Shown here: positions 53,536 to 64,000 of the stretch, piece by piece
Layout of the letters: every line of letters begins with the position of its first letter
Position numbering within the stretch: the stretch's first letter is position 1
Assembly (NCBI GenBank): GCA_946894095.1
Contig: OX335650.1
Coordinates: 1,116,001 to 1,180,000, forward strand
Direction: 5' to 3'
DNA length: 64,000 nucleotides
DNA from: Incurvaria masculella
Lineage: Eukaryota; Arthropoda; Insecta; Lepidoptera; Incurvariidae
Notes under the pieces: model-generated
The model's database searches: none
What the model saw: only the letters and a program-made list of their open reading frames with translations
Told to the model about the DNA's origin: nothing
Made by a program: the position numbers and the translations under genes

Positions 53536-53950
53536 CTGAATTGTTGAGGCAGGAGGTGTTGAAAGTTAACGTTTGCATAACCCAATATAAATGCTTGGTG
53601 ATTATTACGTACCTACCTAATAAATTAGGCGATTTCTTAATATGCATGCATTCTCTTCCTTGTCACTTTTTATTTATTTTTGCAACAATAACATATTGTG
53701 CAAACACCAGAGAAATCTCCCAAGTAAAGGGTAATGTAAGAACTTGAATTTTGAAAACTTGAAAAAATATATTCATTTAATGTTTTTTTAAGGGCTGCTG
53801 GATTTGACGAATTTTACGTGCAATTTATTTATAGAGTTCCTCGCAGTGCTCTCAGAGTCGTTCGCCTCGCCAAATACCCAGAGAAAATAGTCCAAACAAA
53901 TAACAAAACGAAAACCCCTTAATAGGATCAACCACCATACTAACGAAATG
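53536..53950. other. No gene recognised
   Basis: AT-rich sequence leading to the exon array. Confidence 0.4.
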
Positions 53951-53960
53951 TATGTTACAG

Positions 53961-54088
53961 ATGCGGTTACGAAGTGCTTCGCGCGGTGCGGCCGTGGTAG
54001 GCACGGTGTCACCGCTCCTGGCGTGGGGCCGCACGCTGCACGCCGACATGCTGCCGGAGCAGCGTGAGCGGCTGCTCTACGTCACCGT
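53961..54088 (+). CDS. Exon-like unit of an unidentified gene
   Basis: Flanked by an acceptor (tatgttacag, AG 53959-53960) and a donor (ACCGT|GTGAGC, GT 54089-54090). The 128-nt open frame reads MRLRSASRGAAVVGTVSPLL then AWGRTLHADMLPEQRERLLY then VTV, and is stopped by TGA just past the donor, which fits an exon. GC content jumps sharply from the AT-rich flank, as in the IGF-like exons. The mix of hydrophobic and charged residues suggests a folded helical segment; no family recognised. It is the first and best unit of a tandem array in which later copies have lost the frame, so it may be an exon of a larger gene or itself a relic. Confidence 0.45.
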
Positions 54089-54780
54089 GTGAGCCTACCT
54101 GCTGCGCTCCACAATCAATTGCGTCACACGGTGCGGCCTCCCTGGGCACGATGCACCAGCTCTTGGCGTGGGGCCGCACGCTGGACGCTGACATGCCGCC
54201 AGAGCAGCGTGACTGCCTGCTCTTCGTCACCATGTTAGATCATCTGCTGCGCTCAACATGTACTTGCGTCGCACCGTTCGACCTTAGAGGGCACGGTGTC
54301 GCCGCTTCTGCCGTCGGACCACAGGCTGCATGCCGACATGCTGCCGGAGCAACGTGAGCGCCTGCTCTACGTAATCGTGTGAGCCTACCTGCTGCCCTTC
54401 ACAATCAATTGCGTCACACGGTGCGGCCTCCCTGGGCACGATGTTTCCGCTCTTGGCGTGGGGTGCGTGGTCTTCGTCACCATGTGAGCTCATCTGCTGA
54501 GCTCCACACGCACCTTTGTCGCATGGGTCAGCGCTCTTGGCGTGGGGGCGCACGTTGGACGCTGACATGCTGCCAGATGAGCGTGACCGCTTGCTCTACG
54601 TCACCGTGAGCTTACCTGCTGCGCTCCACACGTACTAGTGTCGCATGATGCGGCCTCAGTGAGCACGGTGTCACCGCTCCTGCCGTCGCGTCGGGTCGCA
54701 CGATGCTATGCGACATGCTTCCGGAGCGTAGGCGACTGCTACGTTATCGTACGACCCCACTCCACACGTCATCATTGCAT
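53990..54780 (+). repeat. Tandem array of a 145-bp exon-derived unit, about 6 copies
   Basis: Anchoring on the ggcacg(g/a)tg block, copies start at about 54000, 54144, 54289, 54434, 54525 and 54661. Spacing is 144, 145 and 145 bp, then shorter because copies 4 and 5 carry deletions. Copies 1 and 3, and 2 and 4, are closest (shared acaatcaattgcgtcacacg in front of 2 and 4, 289 bp apart), so a 289-bp dimer was duplicated after the first duplication. Copies 1 and 3 keep the GTGAGC donor; others have stops or frameshifts. No copy after the first has an intact acceptor plus open frame. Confidence 0.75.
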
Positions 54781-57236
54781 TAATCAATCTTCTTCAAAGT
54801 GTTCTTTCGTTGGAGTTTTCTCATGTTATTCTGAAACTTCCTTAGTTCTTGATAAATACGCCTAATATGCTTATAATTTTCTGTTAAATTTTATGCATCC
54901 ACGAATATGAAGGGCATGCATAGTTAATGTGAAAAACATGATAATGATGTGAAGAATAAAAACAATGTTGAACAGAGCTGGAAATAGCATGGAGATCGTC
55001 GTGGTAAATAGGTAGGTCAGCATGATATGTCGGCAGGAAACTTTTCTTTGTAAATGATCAAGTACTTTTTTGGCCTCTACAAAAAAGTTTGTGTGTTTTC
55101 TTACTTTCAGTAATAATTAAGACGACTTCGCGGAACATATTTAATTTTTTTTGAAAACACTATTTTATCTTCTGAAGACAGCTATGCACCCAGCCGTTCT
55201 TAGTTGGATTAGAATGTAAGTCAAATCAAACATTAATTTATTAAAATTCATTCGACGATTGATTGTTACGAGAATGTGTTTGAATTGAAACCAGTTTGAA
55301 TTTATTGGCCATAAATGTTGGGAAATTGTTTTGTGAAACTTACTAGCCCTTTCCACTCGTTCGGGTTTTCTTTGTGTTTGCCTTGTGTGTTCACACGAGT
55401 GAAGTGAGGTAGATTTCTTGAACAGACAGCGTATATGTACCTATTGTGAATGACTCCTAGATTCTCGGTATATTAGTGTCATATAGTTACTAAGCGCTGA
55501 TAGCAGAAAGATCTGAATGTACCTATGCACATTGTATTGTAGTGTATAGTTTTTACCATAGATATATTATGGTTTTTGACATGTGGGTATGCATGCAACG
55601 ATTTTCTCGTTCCCTACTAATACAGTTATGTGATTCATTGTAAGGTATGTAGTAGTGGTGAATATTCACATACTTAGCTACCAACACATTTTTATCAATT
55701 TAAAACCGTAATGTCGATCAAAAGAAATACATAGTTCCACTGTCTGAATTTGTTTCATAATTCTAGTTTTCCTGTTATCAAAACGTTAAAAACGTCATCT
55801 GTGGTGATGATTTTTGCCTTAGAGTGAAGAGGTGAAATATTGCCTTAGATTTGATTAAGATTTCTTTAATATAGTGAGGAATAAAAAAATATATTCAAGA
55901 CGTTTAATTTCTAATTTGTTAAACAGGAATTATGTAAAAATCTGTTTATATTATGTTTCTTCACATCATACAAATCAGAAGTTTTATTGCTATCCTAAGT
56001 ACCACGCGTCAGATTTGTTCCTATTCGATATCGGTCAAGGGGAAATAATCCCATTCAATATGTCTGTCGTGTTATATCATCGTCATAAAGTAGTGAATGT
56101 TCACACCTGCTCTACGTCTAATGGTGTAATGAAAGAAATGCGTGTGTGTGTACGTGATGGAAGCAAGTGAAAGTATGAGCTCGTGCTATGAACCGACTAG
56201 GTAAGGTCCATGAATGTGGGTGCCTTCCTTTATTTACTGCCCACATAGCCATCATGTGTCCTTCTGTATATTTACCTGTAGACTATGTTTGAAAGATCTC
56301 TTTTGCGTCTGTGATAATTTCCATTATATTGGCACATATTAATTCAGTCAATATAATATTGAGCCCATATAGTCTGCGTTAGGGTTACCTAGATTATTTA
56401 TAATTATTACACATTAAATTACTATGGGCACATATGTACCTACATAGGTAGATTTTTAAATGTTTTTAATTTAATAAAAAAAATGCGTGATGGGCCTTTT
56501 TCTGCACAGATCTCTACGCATTTGTGTAGGTATAACTTCACTTCCTTGTAGAATGTTATTAAAAAGGGAACCATTTAAATAAGTGAGATGTATTAAATGA
56601 TTATTAGAGAGTGAAAATTTATTGTTTATTTTGGGATATTACACTTACGGGTTTATAATTACCTCCACTTCAGTAATCCATGTCATGAGCACTGCTGAAA
56701 CTGATGAAAAATACGACTCATTTTCATAGTCGTTTTGACTATCTACCACTCAAAGTAATCAATCCAGATGACTCGAGTCCGTACCGCCATAAGCAGGAAA
56801 TCCTAAAGATATCGTAATCCATATTTGTAACCTAATCCACAATTCCTTGCTAGAGAAAAATGTAGCTTGAATGCCAGCGGGGTTCGAACTAGTCAGACTG
56901 GTCTATTTATACACAAGTAAAGAACTGAATTGGTTAAGTTTTCGCAATCAAACGTGTTCTGGGAATATTCTAGTCAGTAACTTGCGAGTTAAAAAAAATC
57001 TTCAGATCATTTTGTGCATATAAACCACCCGTATTTCCGACATAAACTAAAAGATTCTGTACTTACTACAAAATGTTCTCAGAGTGAGTATATATAGAGA
57101 CGAGCCGTCGCCGTGTGAATTTTCTTTAGATATCTTTAGAATACAGACTAAGGACTGTTTATATGTATGATATGTATCTGAAGTAGCACTACAAAACATA
57201 TGTATATAGGATTACATCCAGCATCTCAACTCCATA
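54781..57236. other. No gene recognised
   Basis: About 2.4 kb of AT-rich sequence. The 98-codon frame at 55874-56170 is AT-driven and has no domain. A B-box-like ggttcgaact at about 56880 is isolated. Confidence 0.4.
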
Positions 57237-57315
57237 TAAATGATAAAATATGACAAATCAGAGTGCAGTGTACTGTCTATGGATGATGAATAAACGATAA
57301 AACAAATACAAATAC
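57237..57315 (+). mobile_element. Tail scrap of the (AATAC)n family
   Basis: gataaaatatgacaaatcag, agtgcagtgtactgtctatg and gatgatgaataaacgata match the last bases of 13540-14034. Confidence 0.6.
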
Positions 57316-58447
57316 ACGATTTCGTGCACCTATATAGGGACTCGTTCGCTTGTAAGCTAGTTTTGCGGTGCTCAACTATCGCAAAAATAACAGAACCAGC
57401 AGCGCCCGCCATTATTGAAGGGACAACCCTGACACTATAGAGCGAAGGTATTTATCTCAGCAAAGAGGGTACCTGAAGACACCACGGGCATAGACGGCTA
57501 ATGCTAATAAAAATGAAAAATTAAAAAAAACAAATTAAGATATGCATGCATTTTCCATTGGCCGAGGCATTTTGGCACGGCCACCGCCATTAAAATAGCA
57601 AAATCATATTGAAATATCAATGACATTTTTAATAACAATGATATTACTCAACTTATAGTAAACATATTACGTTTTCATCACGCTTACCTAGGCAAAATTT
57701 GGATATATGCCTAGTTTAATGGCTAGACTAGTTAACTAGTTCTGTCAGTGACGGGAGATGGCGCTGATTAGAAATGACATAGTACCAGCGAAAATATGCA
57801 GTTTTCAGCGAGTTTTGTATGTTGTATGACGTGAGTAGTATATCCCTTGTCAATAGTTATGGAGAGATTGATTACTAAACCTAGAACCGCACCGACTGCT
57901 AAAAGCAGTGCGCTGTGTATACGCGTGACGTCACTGTGACGCTCGCTCGTCGTTCAACTCCGCACCTCAATGCATTACCTCGTTGATCAATACGACTCCA
58001 AATCATACACGGTTATGGTTTCAATACTTTATTTATTAACATAACATTGTTCTTTCGCTAGACAGTAAACATTGTATCCTTCATCTGTCGCCATGCAGTA
58101 TGCTATTAACCAACCTCTTATAGCAAAGTCGGTGGCAGGGCAGAGTGTGGTGGGACGACAGTGCATTATGTACATAAATAAAAATCTATTATATCAGCAG
58201 TGATGTCACAACAAAACGTTCTAGTATAAAAATGCTATTTACATAAATAAACAAATAAATAGGTAACAACGTTCACTTACATAGGCATCTATGTACATAC
58301 ATACAGTAACCAAAATACAACGGAATCGTGACAGTAGGGAGTAACTAATGCACGAAAAAAAAGTTTGAGACTATTTTTATTTGGGCATCGAACAATCTTA
58401 ACTTTGGTGCACGATTATTAAGTACATACTTTCCAACGAGAGTTGTC
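57316..58447. other. No gene recognised
   Basis: Contains an AGATGGCGC motif at 57756-57764. The segment 57880-57960 is slightly GC-rich. No ORF or repeat supported. Confidence 0.4.
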
Positions 58448-58515
58448 TTTTTAACCGACTTTGAAAAAAAGGAGGAGGTTCTCAATTCTTCCGAATCTTT
58501 TTTTTTACCCTGTAA
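58448..58515 (+). repeat. 'aaccgacttt...ggaggaggttctcaatt' repeat fragment
   Basis: Short match in inverse sense to the end of 15485-15835. Confidence 0.5.
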
Positions 58516-58584
58516 ATTTGGAAAATAATAGGACTAAATATGGGGACAAGACATGGATATATGCGTAGTAAAATCATAGTGTTG

Positions 58585-58720
58585 TTTTTTTTATGTTAAG
58601 CGCGGCATATGGCGTACGCCAGGACCTAAAGGTGCCCGACGACGCCCATGGGTTTACGAAAGTTCAGGGGGGTTGCGAAAACCATGCCGGCCAATCAGGT
58701 GCTTCTTAACACCATCTTTT
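58585..58720 (-). mobile_element. Non-LTR 3' tail fragment
   Basis: Reverse of the 61945-62420 tail: tatgttaagcgcggcata, tggcgtacgccaggac, acgacgcccatgggttta, gttgcgaaaaccatgccgg, atcaggtgcttcttaaca. Confidence 0.65.
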
Positions 58721-60495
58721 TATTGTTTGATGAATCGATTCATGAAATATCTTTCAATTGTTTGATGAATCAACCCTGTTACATAAATGGTTCAGAAGCC
58801 CGATTCTGCTATTTGTCCAATTTCAAACCATTCCGTATTAGTTATGTTTCCGTCAAACATAATACGCTAAGTTTCGAGTGCGGTTTCCAAAAATCGGTAT
58901 TCAGCTAATTCAAACACGCGTTTTGTTATTGTCTATGGAGTGGTTTGTCTTGCGCGCCGCCTAGAGGGTAAAATAGCCTGTCACGATTTTGACAGTTATT
59001 TTCTCACTCAAATATGATATTCGAAGTTCGGCGATGCGATGCTCTGAATTTGACAAATAGAATTCTCAAAACCGCAAGTTTTCGGCAAAACACACGGCCC
59101 ACGAGAACATGGAACGCGCGTTACGAGTTTGCGAACAAAACACAAACACAACGCATGCGTTTTGCAAACTGCGCTAGTAGAATACCATTTTGCGCGAAAC
59201 ATGCGGTTTTGAGAAAACACAAACATAACGCGCGCAGTTATCAATTAGCAGAATAAGGCTTCTAATGGTAATAAAACGTTTGTCAGGAAAAGTTCTGGTC
59301 AACTTGTGGGTAGAAGCAATGATTGTGAAAAGGGCAGAAGGTAGCAAAAAGTAAGACAGCAAGACCACAAGCCAGTTTGTAAAATCGTTTAAGAGAAATG
59401 ATCATTATACTCTCTCTTTACTTCCCTTCTGTCACTAAACCAAAGCTGAATATTAACATAGTAACTATTAGTGTTAGAATCCGGCAAGTTGTTCCGCAGA
59501 GTTTAGATTCTAAAGTAAACATATCACATCTGTATTACATTCGCTTCATAAGGTTTAAATAAATTCACGGAGGGAGCTTTTGAAAATCCTCCATTCGCTA
59601 CATGCAAATCTGTTACGCCTAAATTGTGTGATACAGAAAAAAGCAATTTATTTGCGTGTAGAGTGGACGCCTACAATGTGGAAGTCATAGATAAGATTTA
59701 TTACGTGCTAACTAATATATGTGTACACACAGATATTTACTTACATTTAATTTCATCTACTTTTAAAATTGCAGCATGGTCTGTTATATACTAGAAGTGC
59801 GTAGGAGACAAGACCTTCCAAATACCTTCAATTGAAGCTGTATTGTTTAGTTATCCGCATACAATATATTGGTAAGGTTTTCCATTCTTTATTTGAGTAT
59901 TTGCTGTCAAATTTACATAGAACTATTTCTAAATTCAGTGCATTACATGAAATTCACATGTACATTTCCGTTAGGTAGTATTACTTTTTTTTCTAAGCAG
60001 TCGAGCAAGCCTTGACAAAATTTTAGTGGGTCTATAAAGGACCTGCCTTCTTTTCATTGAGCACATGACTATGATAATTATATTTTACTTCTAATGGAGG
60101 GTTTGAATGCATCCATGAGACAAAATCATTTAATTTCTATAAAATTATCTGTCCATACCATTTCCTATAGACATATCTTCTCCATTTTGCGTGCCAGATT
60201 TCGATACACTGCTTTCTTTCTTCTGCAATTTCTTTGCAATTTCAATAATAAAATATATTTTTTCCAAATTCAATGGGGCAGTGCTTAATTATGTGATAAA
60301 TTCAAATGCGTGTTGGAAGTTAGTAAGTCAAGTGGCTAAGTGGCTAATTTAACATTTTGTTTATAGTCTATCTTCCAACGAGTGCCATAGCTTGCAACAA
60401 AACAAAGCATTGTGACGAATAAAATTATTAACATCTACATTGCTCCGATGTGTTTGTCAATAAAAACTAATTGATTCGAAGGTTATCAAAAAAAA
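58721..60495. other. No gene; short internal repeats at 59060-59240
   Basis: 59060-59240 is rich in aaaacac and gcg/cgc words with partial inverted symmetry (aaaccgcaagttttcgg / catgcggttttgag). The rest is AT-rich without a supportable feature. Confidence 0.4.
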
Positions 60496-60499
60496 ACAG

Positions 60500-60720
60500 T
60501 GAAATTCCTCAATACAAAGTTAATGAATGTAATGTTAACGAACGAGGATGCAGTCGGGCTTTCTACCAAAATCGAACAACTTTTGATAGAAGCTTCGGGC
60601 GACCTTCGAGCAGGAGCGTACTTTAAGCAGCGCATAAGCCAGGCGATACAGCGGGGAAACGCTGCCTCCGTTTTGGGGACAATGTCATCAGTCCTCATGG
60701 AAGAACATTTTAATTTGTGA
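60500..60720 (+). CDS. Unidentified conserved-looking ORF, probable 3' terminal exon
   Basis: Reads [71 protein letters not shown], then stop (60718-60720). The amphipathic, lysine/glutamate-balanced composition and higher GC than the flanks argue for real coding sequence. A cag at 60497-60499 could be an acceptor, though the tract before it is A-rich and weak; otherwise ATG 60523 would start a 65-residue protein. AATAAA lies 38 bp after the stop (60758-60763). The helical character suggests an alpha-solenoid or coiled-coil piece, but no family is recognised. A processed pseudogene fragment is possible. Confidence 0.5.
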
Positions 60721-60757
60721 TAATGATTTTAATTTTTAGTTTCTTAATATTTTATCA

Positions 60758-60763
60758 AATAAA
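60758..60763 (+). terminator. Poly(A) signal AATAAA
   Basis: Canonical hexamer 38 bp after the stop of the ORF at 60500-60720, with an A/T-rich downstream stretch. It supports that ORF being the end of a transcript. Confidence 0.5.
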
Positions 60764-60825
60764 CCTTCATTCTACATTAAAAAAATAATGAATGTAATAA
60801 TAATATTTTAAAACTTACCAGGACA

Positions 60826-61100
60826 TATTTAGTTTGACGGCTTAACGCTCGTGTTAGGAGCAGGACGTGCTGCTCGACGTTTCGGAGCCTCACATGGGCT
60901 CCATCTTCAGGAGAACGTGCCTGTCGCGACGGAGGTAGGCACGTTACTGGATACCCGCCGCTTTGCTTCACTTCTCAGCGTCCATAGCAATACTCGTACA
61001 TTTTCTTGAGGATTAGCTGCGGTCCGAATTTCGTGTCGAAACGTCGAGCAGCACGTCCTGCTCCTCACACGCGCGGTAAGCCGTCAAACTAAATATTGCA
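60826..61100. mobile_element. Penelope-like/foldback element with hammerhead-like motif
   Basis: Terminal inverted repeats of about 60 bp: left atttagtttgacggctta, gagcaggacgtgctgctcg, acgtttcg; right cgaaacgtcgagcagcac, gtcctgctcctcacacg, ccgtcaaactaaatat. The minus strand at 60876-60910 has CTGAAGA, a 6-bp stem with loop catgtga, and GAAAC followed by GTC. No coding part. The copy at 38227-38520 lacks the right inverted repeat. Confidence 0.6.
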
Positions 61101-61632
61101 TGTAATATTATTTATTAATTCATTTATTAGGTATAATTTCGTTCCTAAAGTATGGGCAAGACACCCTCCCACTTCATGTAATACTGACCTATCAAATCAT
61201 ACCTTCTGCAATCCCACCAGAAGCAGGAGCCCAAAGAACTTTTTATAAATGCTTGGTACGTATGTTTGATTGTAGTTTCAAAGTATGAGGCTAAGCAAAT
61301 ATTCAAAATGAAATCACAGAAACAAAAAAACTATGCATTTGAGCAAATAACAAGAAAAAGTACAAGCATGTATTATTTTTTATTAAATTGCTTCCATGAT
61401 TGTCAACAAATGTCAATGACTAAAAGGTGAGCATTACTCTTTGGCGGCTATCGGATCTATAGCTTAGAGATAATATTGATAGAATTTGTTGATTGAGAAT
61501 TTAGGTTGTTTATGTTATAGATTAGTGGGCTTACCATGGTAAATAAACTCGCTGGGTGAACGGGAAAGTAAGCGATTAAATCTGACATTTAGTGGAATTT
61601 CGTACCATGCTAACAGCATGTTAGCATTTAGT
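61101..61632. other. No gene recognised
   Basis: AT-rich spacer without features. Confidence 0.4.
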
Positions 61633-61935
61633 GTCAGCCTCGGTAGCCCAGTGGCGCGACGCCTTGCGATTCGATAAGCTGGACAAGACCTCTAAGCGCA
61701 GTTGGGTTCCGGATGGGTGACCATTTTCAACCGTTAAGGCTGGCCGTGGTTCGGATTCCAGCTTAAACTGTAGGTGCTTCCTTACTTACTAGGCGGTAGG
61801 GTTAACCCCGCCGAGGTTTTACCATCGCATAGAATGAACGATGGTCGAAGCGGCAACGAAAATTGTCCGTGTTTTCCATCCAGTAGCCGAGAAATATTAG
61901 GAAGGTTCCCATGTAGATTGTTAGGATAATATCTG
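61633..61935 (+). mobile_element. SINE with 5S rRNA-like head, 3'-truncated
   Basis: gtcagcctcggtagcccagt, ggcgcgacgccttgcgattc, a diverged 5S-like segment ending ccggatgggtgacc, ggctggccgtggttcgga, aaactgtaggtgc, ccatcgcatagaatgaac, ggtcgaagcggcaacg and tgtccgtgttttccatccag. Abuts a LINE remnant. Confidence 0.75.
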
Positions 61936-61944
61936 CACCTGCTT

Positions 61945-62420
61945 GGCTCTCTGGACTCGAAACAGCGTCGGGCCGTGCGTCTCGTCGACGACCCCGAGGT
62001 ATCCCTAAATTTGGAGACCCTTCAACTCTGAAGGGATGTCGGTTCTCTCTCTGTCTTCTATCGTCTTTACCATGGAGAATGCTCGTCGAAGCTGGATAAC
62101 GCTGTTCCTCCGTCCCCTTTCTACCTTCGGTCAACGCGGTACAGGGAGAAAATACACAAATTCACAGTCGACATTCCACAAATAAGAACCCACCGATCCT
62201 CTAGATCCTTTATTTATAGGGTCGGTAAACAATGGAATGAACTCCCTTCCGAGGTATTTCCCCCAAATTACAACCTGGGGTCCTTCAAACGTGGTGTGAA
62301 GAAGCACCTGGCCGGCCGGTATGGTTTTCGCAGCCCCCCTGAACGTTCAAAAACTCATTGGCGTCGTCGGGCACCTTTGGGTCCTGGCGTACGCCATATG
62401 CCGCGCTTAACATAAAAAAA
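61945..62420 (+). mobile_element. Non-LTR RT C-terminal part and 3' tail (jockey/CR1-like)
   Basis: Translates, with one internal stop, to the end of a LINE ORF2: LDSKQRRAVRLVDDPEVSLN, then FYRLYHGECSSKLDNAVPPS, RYREKIHKFTVDIPQIRTHR, WNELPSEVFPPNYNLGSFKR and GVKKHLAGR. These blocks are well known in insect jockey/CR1-type elements. It ends atgccgcgcttaacat and an A-run at 62411-62420. The RT core is missing. Reference copy for remnants at 16495, 23856, 35461/35766, 45605 and 58585. Confidence 0.85.
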
Positions 62421-63052
62421 AATCTGACGTTCAGTTTGTTACAAGCCATCCATCCAGTTAAATAAAAAAAAATCCAAAATGCAACTAAACGTCAGATTAA
62501 TCACTCACTTTCCTGTTCACTTGTTTAGTTAAATTGCCATGGTACCACATAGGCAATGGCTCTCAAATTATTTCATCGATCAAATATAGATGGTGCCAAT
62601 GTTGAATGGAGAGTATGGTCAAACTAAGACAGCAATGGGGAGAATATAAAAACATCAATATGCGCCTTAAGGAAAACTGAATTTATATGATTTGAAATTT
62701 AGGCAATAATGATGTTAGCTCAGTTCCAACCCTCAAAATGTTGTCGTTAAATCCTCGGTAAACATCACCCTTCACCATCCAGCTATATAAACAATAAGAA
62801 CTGCTGAAAAATGTCATTTCTCTCTTGCATTTAAGGCTCCGACATCAGTATCTTCCTCCAAAAATTTTCCCTCCCCCTTTTTACAGTATTTAGTTTTTTT
62901 TTTGTTGCCGCAACATCTATAGCTTTATTTAATATTATAAATGAGTTCCTCAAAGATCATTACATTATGTGTGGTGATTACAAGAAACTTAGTATGGGCC
63001 CGACACGTTCGGAACCATGGATTTAATGTCGATAGTGTCTTTGAAGCCATAT
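62421..63052. other. No gene recognised
   Basis: AT-rich, nothing supported. Confidence 0.4.
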
Positions 63053-63716
63053 ACAGGGTGTTTGGTAATTCGAGACATTTCTTCTATGGGGTCATTTTAG
63101 AGCTGATTTGCAACAAATTTGTTCCAATAAACTGAGGGTCGACTATCAATAGTTTTTGAGTTGTTACGGTTGTAAGTTTTTTTTAAATGTTCTGTGTTAT
63201 TATGAAAAAGTGATGATTGTAAAATAACTACTACACTCCGGGCATTTTATCAGCTATTTTTTAATAGCTGATGAATGAGAGACTTCTACAAAAAAAATAA
63301 TGCATTCAAAATATCCAAAATCTCAGAAATAAGGGGTCATAAATGACCGTTTATGTAAAAAAAATACAACATTTATTTAAATCAAAGAGGATCACAAAAA
63401 AAAGTATGCCACGTGGCATAAAAAACATGGAAATAACTTCTATATTTCATAAGCTTCCAGAAAAGGTACAAATGTTGTCCACTTTCACACAAGTTCCATA
63501 TATTTTTTTATTAAGTTGGGTTTGCGCTGTTGCAAATAAAAATAAAAAATGCCCAGAGTGTAGTAGTTATTTTACAATCATCACTTTTTCATAACACAGA
63601 ACAATAAAAAAAAAGTTTAAAATTTAAATAACGCAAAAACTATTGATTTTAGACCTACATTTCACGGGCCAAAATTGTTGCAAATTAGTTCTAAAATTAC
63701 CAAACATTCTGTATAT
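63053..63716. mobile_element. Long-TIR element with a small internal ORF
   Basis: Ends atacagggtgtttggtaatt (left) and accaaacattctgtatat (right). The inverted repeats run for about 170 bp, including aaaaagtgatgattgtaaaa, taactactacactc and gggcatttt on the left and their reverse near 63545-63600. Flanking tata suggests a TA-type target. An 83-codon frame in the middle (63343-63594) runs into the right repeat and has no transposase motif. Confidence 0.65.
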
Positions 63717-64000
63717 GCCCATGGACTTTTAAATGCATATCATGTTACGTTTTTATAGGAGCGGACGCTTTCAGTTTCATGAATTTTCGACCAAAATCAA
63801 GCAAGGAAGACAAAAATATCCAACAGCGAAAGTATGGAGGCGGCCGTGTCACATGAAACGTTGGTGACTTTGATTTGATTTTTTTTTTATTTGAATGCCT
63901 ATGGCAACATTCGGAGAGCCCAATGGGGTGCATGGCGCAAAGCTTTACCACCAGATGGCGCCACATAAAACTATGTCAAGCTATCACGTAGAGGTTATGT
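63717..64000. other. No gene; CTCF-like motif at 63948-63963
   Basis: Unremarkable apart from ccaccagatggcgcca at 63948-63963, which fits the extended CTCF consensus closely. Confidence 0.35.

Noticed and set aside
55874..56170. 98-codon plus-strand frame
   Set aside because: No domain, AT-driven, no polyadenylation or promoter context.

Overview
The window looks like lepidopteran (moth or butterfly) nuclear DNA. It is AT-rich with short GC-rich islands, has eukaryotic splice signals and spliced exons, and is crowded with short interspersed repeats of types common in Lepidoptera: Helitron-like ends in CTAGT, TTAA-flanked MITEs, a (GGAC)n-bearing element and short SINEs. Nothing bacterial or viral was seen. 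Few genes can be supported; most of the window is mobile-element debris.

The one clear gene is a secreted insulin/IGF-like peptide precursor on the + strand, about 45.13-49.7 kb. It has a TATA/Inr promoter (45131), a short untranslated exon, a signal-peptide plus B-chain exon (ATG at 46185), a C-peptide plus A-chain exon (48053-48179), and a likely last exon with an alanine/glycine- and arginine-rich tail (49282-49636). All six insulin-fold cysteines are present. The linker between B and A is short with a single dibasic site, and the A chain starts like IGFs (GIVDECC). The A-chain donor overlaps an in-frame stop, so splicing would choose between a short insulin-like and a long IGF-like precursor.

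Two other stretches look like host coding sequence. At 53961-54088 there is an exon-like unit with intact splice signals, followed by about five decayed tandem copies of a 145-bp unit running to about 54.78 kb. At 60500-60720 there is a conserved-looking ORF with a stop and a poly(A) signal. Neither protein could be identified. GC-rich islands near 9.1, 14.2, 18.5, 25.7, 29.4, 36.4 and 40.2 kb might be promoters or first exons but carry no convincing ORF.

Repeats by region. 0-10 kb: (GGAC)n elements, a 5S-headed SINE, a foldback MITE and a TTAA MITE. 10-21 kb: a dense SINE field with both 5S rRNA-like and tRNA-like heads on one shared body, and LINE ends. 21-30 kb: a TTAA MITE, reverse-transcriptase fragments and a foldback MITE inside one of them. 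30-42 kb: Helitron-like, (GGAC)n, TTAA MITE and Penelope-like insertions, often nested with readable target-site duplications. 42-50 kb: the IGF-like gene, whose introns hold a LINE end, MITEs and a SINE. 50-64 kb: a nested MITE dimer, the exon array, a Penelope-like element with hammerhead-like core motifs, a LINE end and a long-TIR element.

The most notable points are the IGF-like gene with its stop/donor overlap, the SINE family with two different Pol III heads, the hammerhead-like motif, and the tandem exon array.
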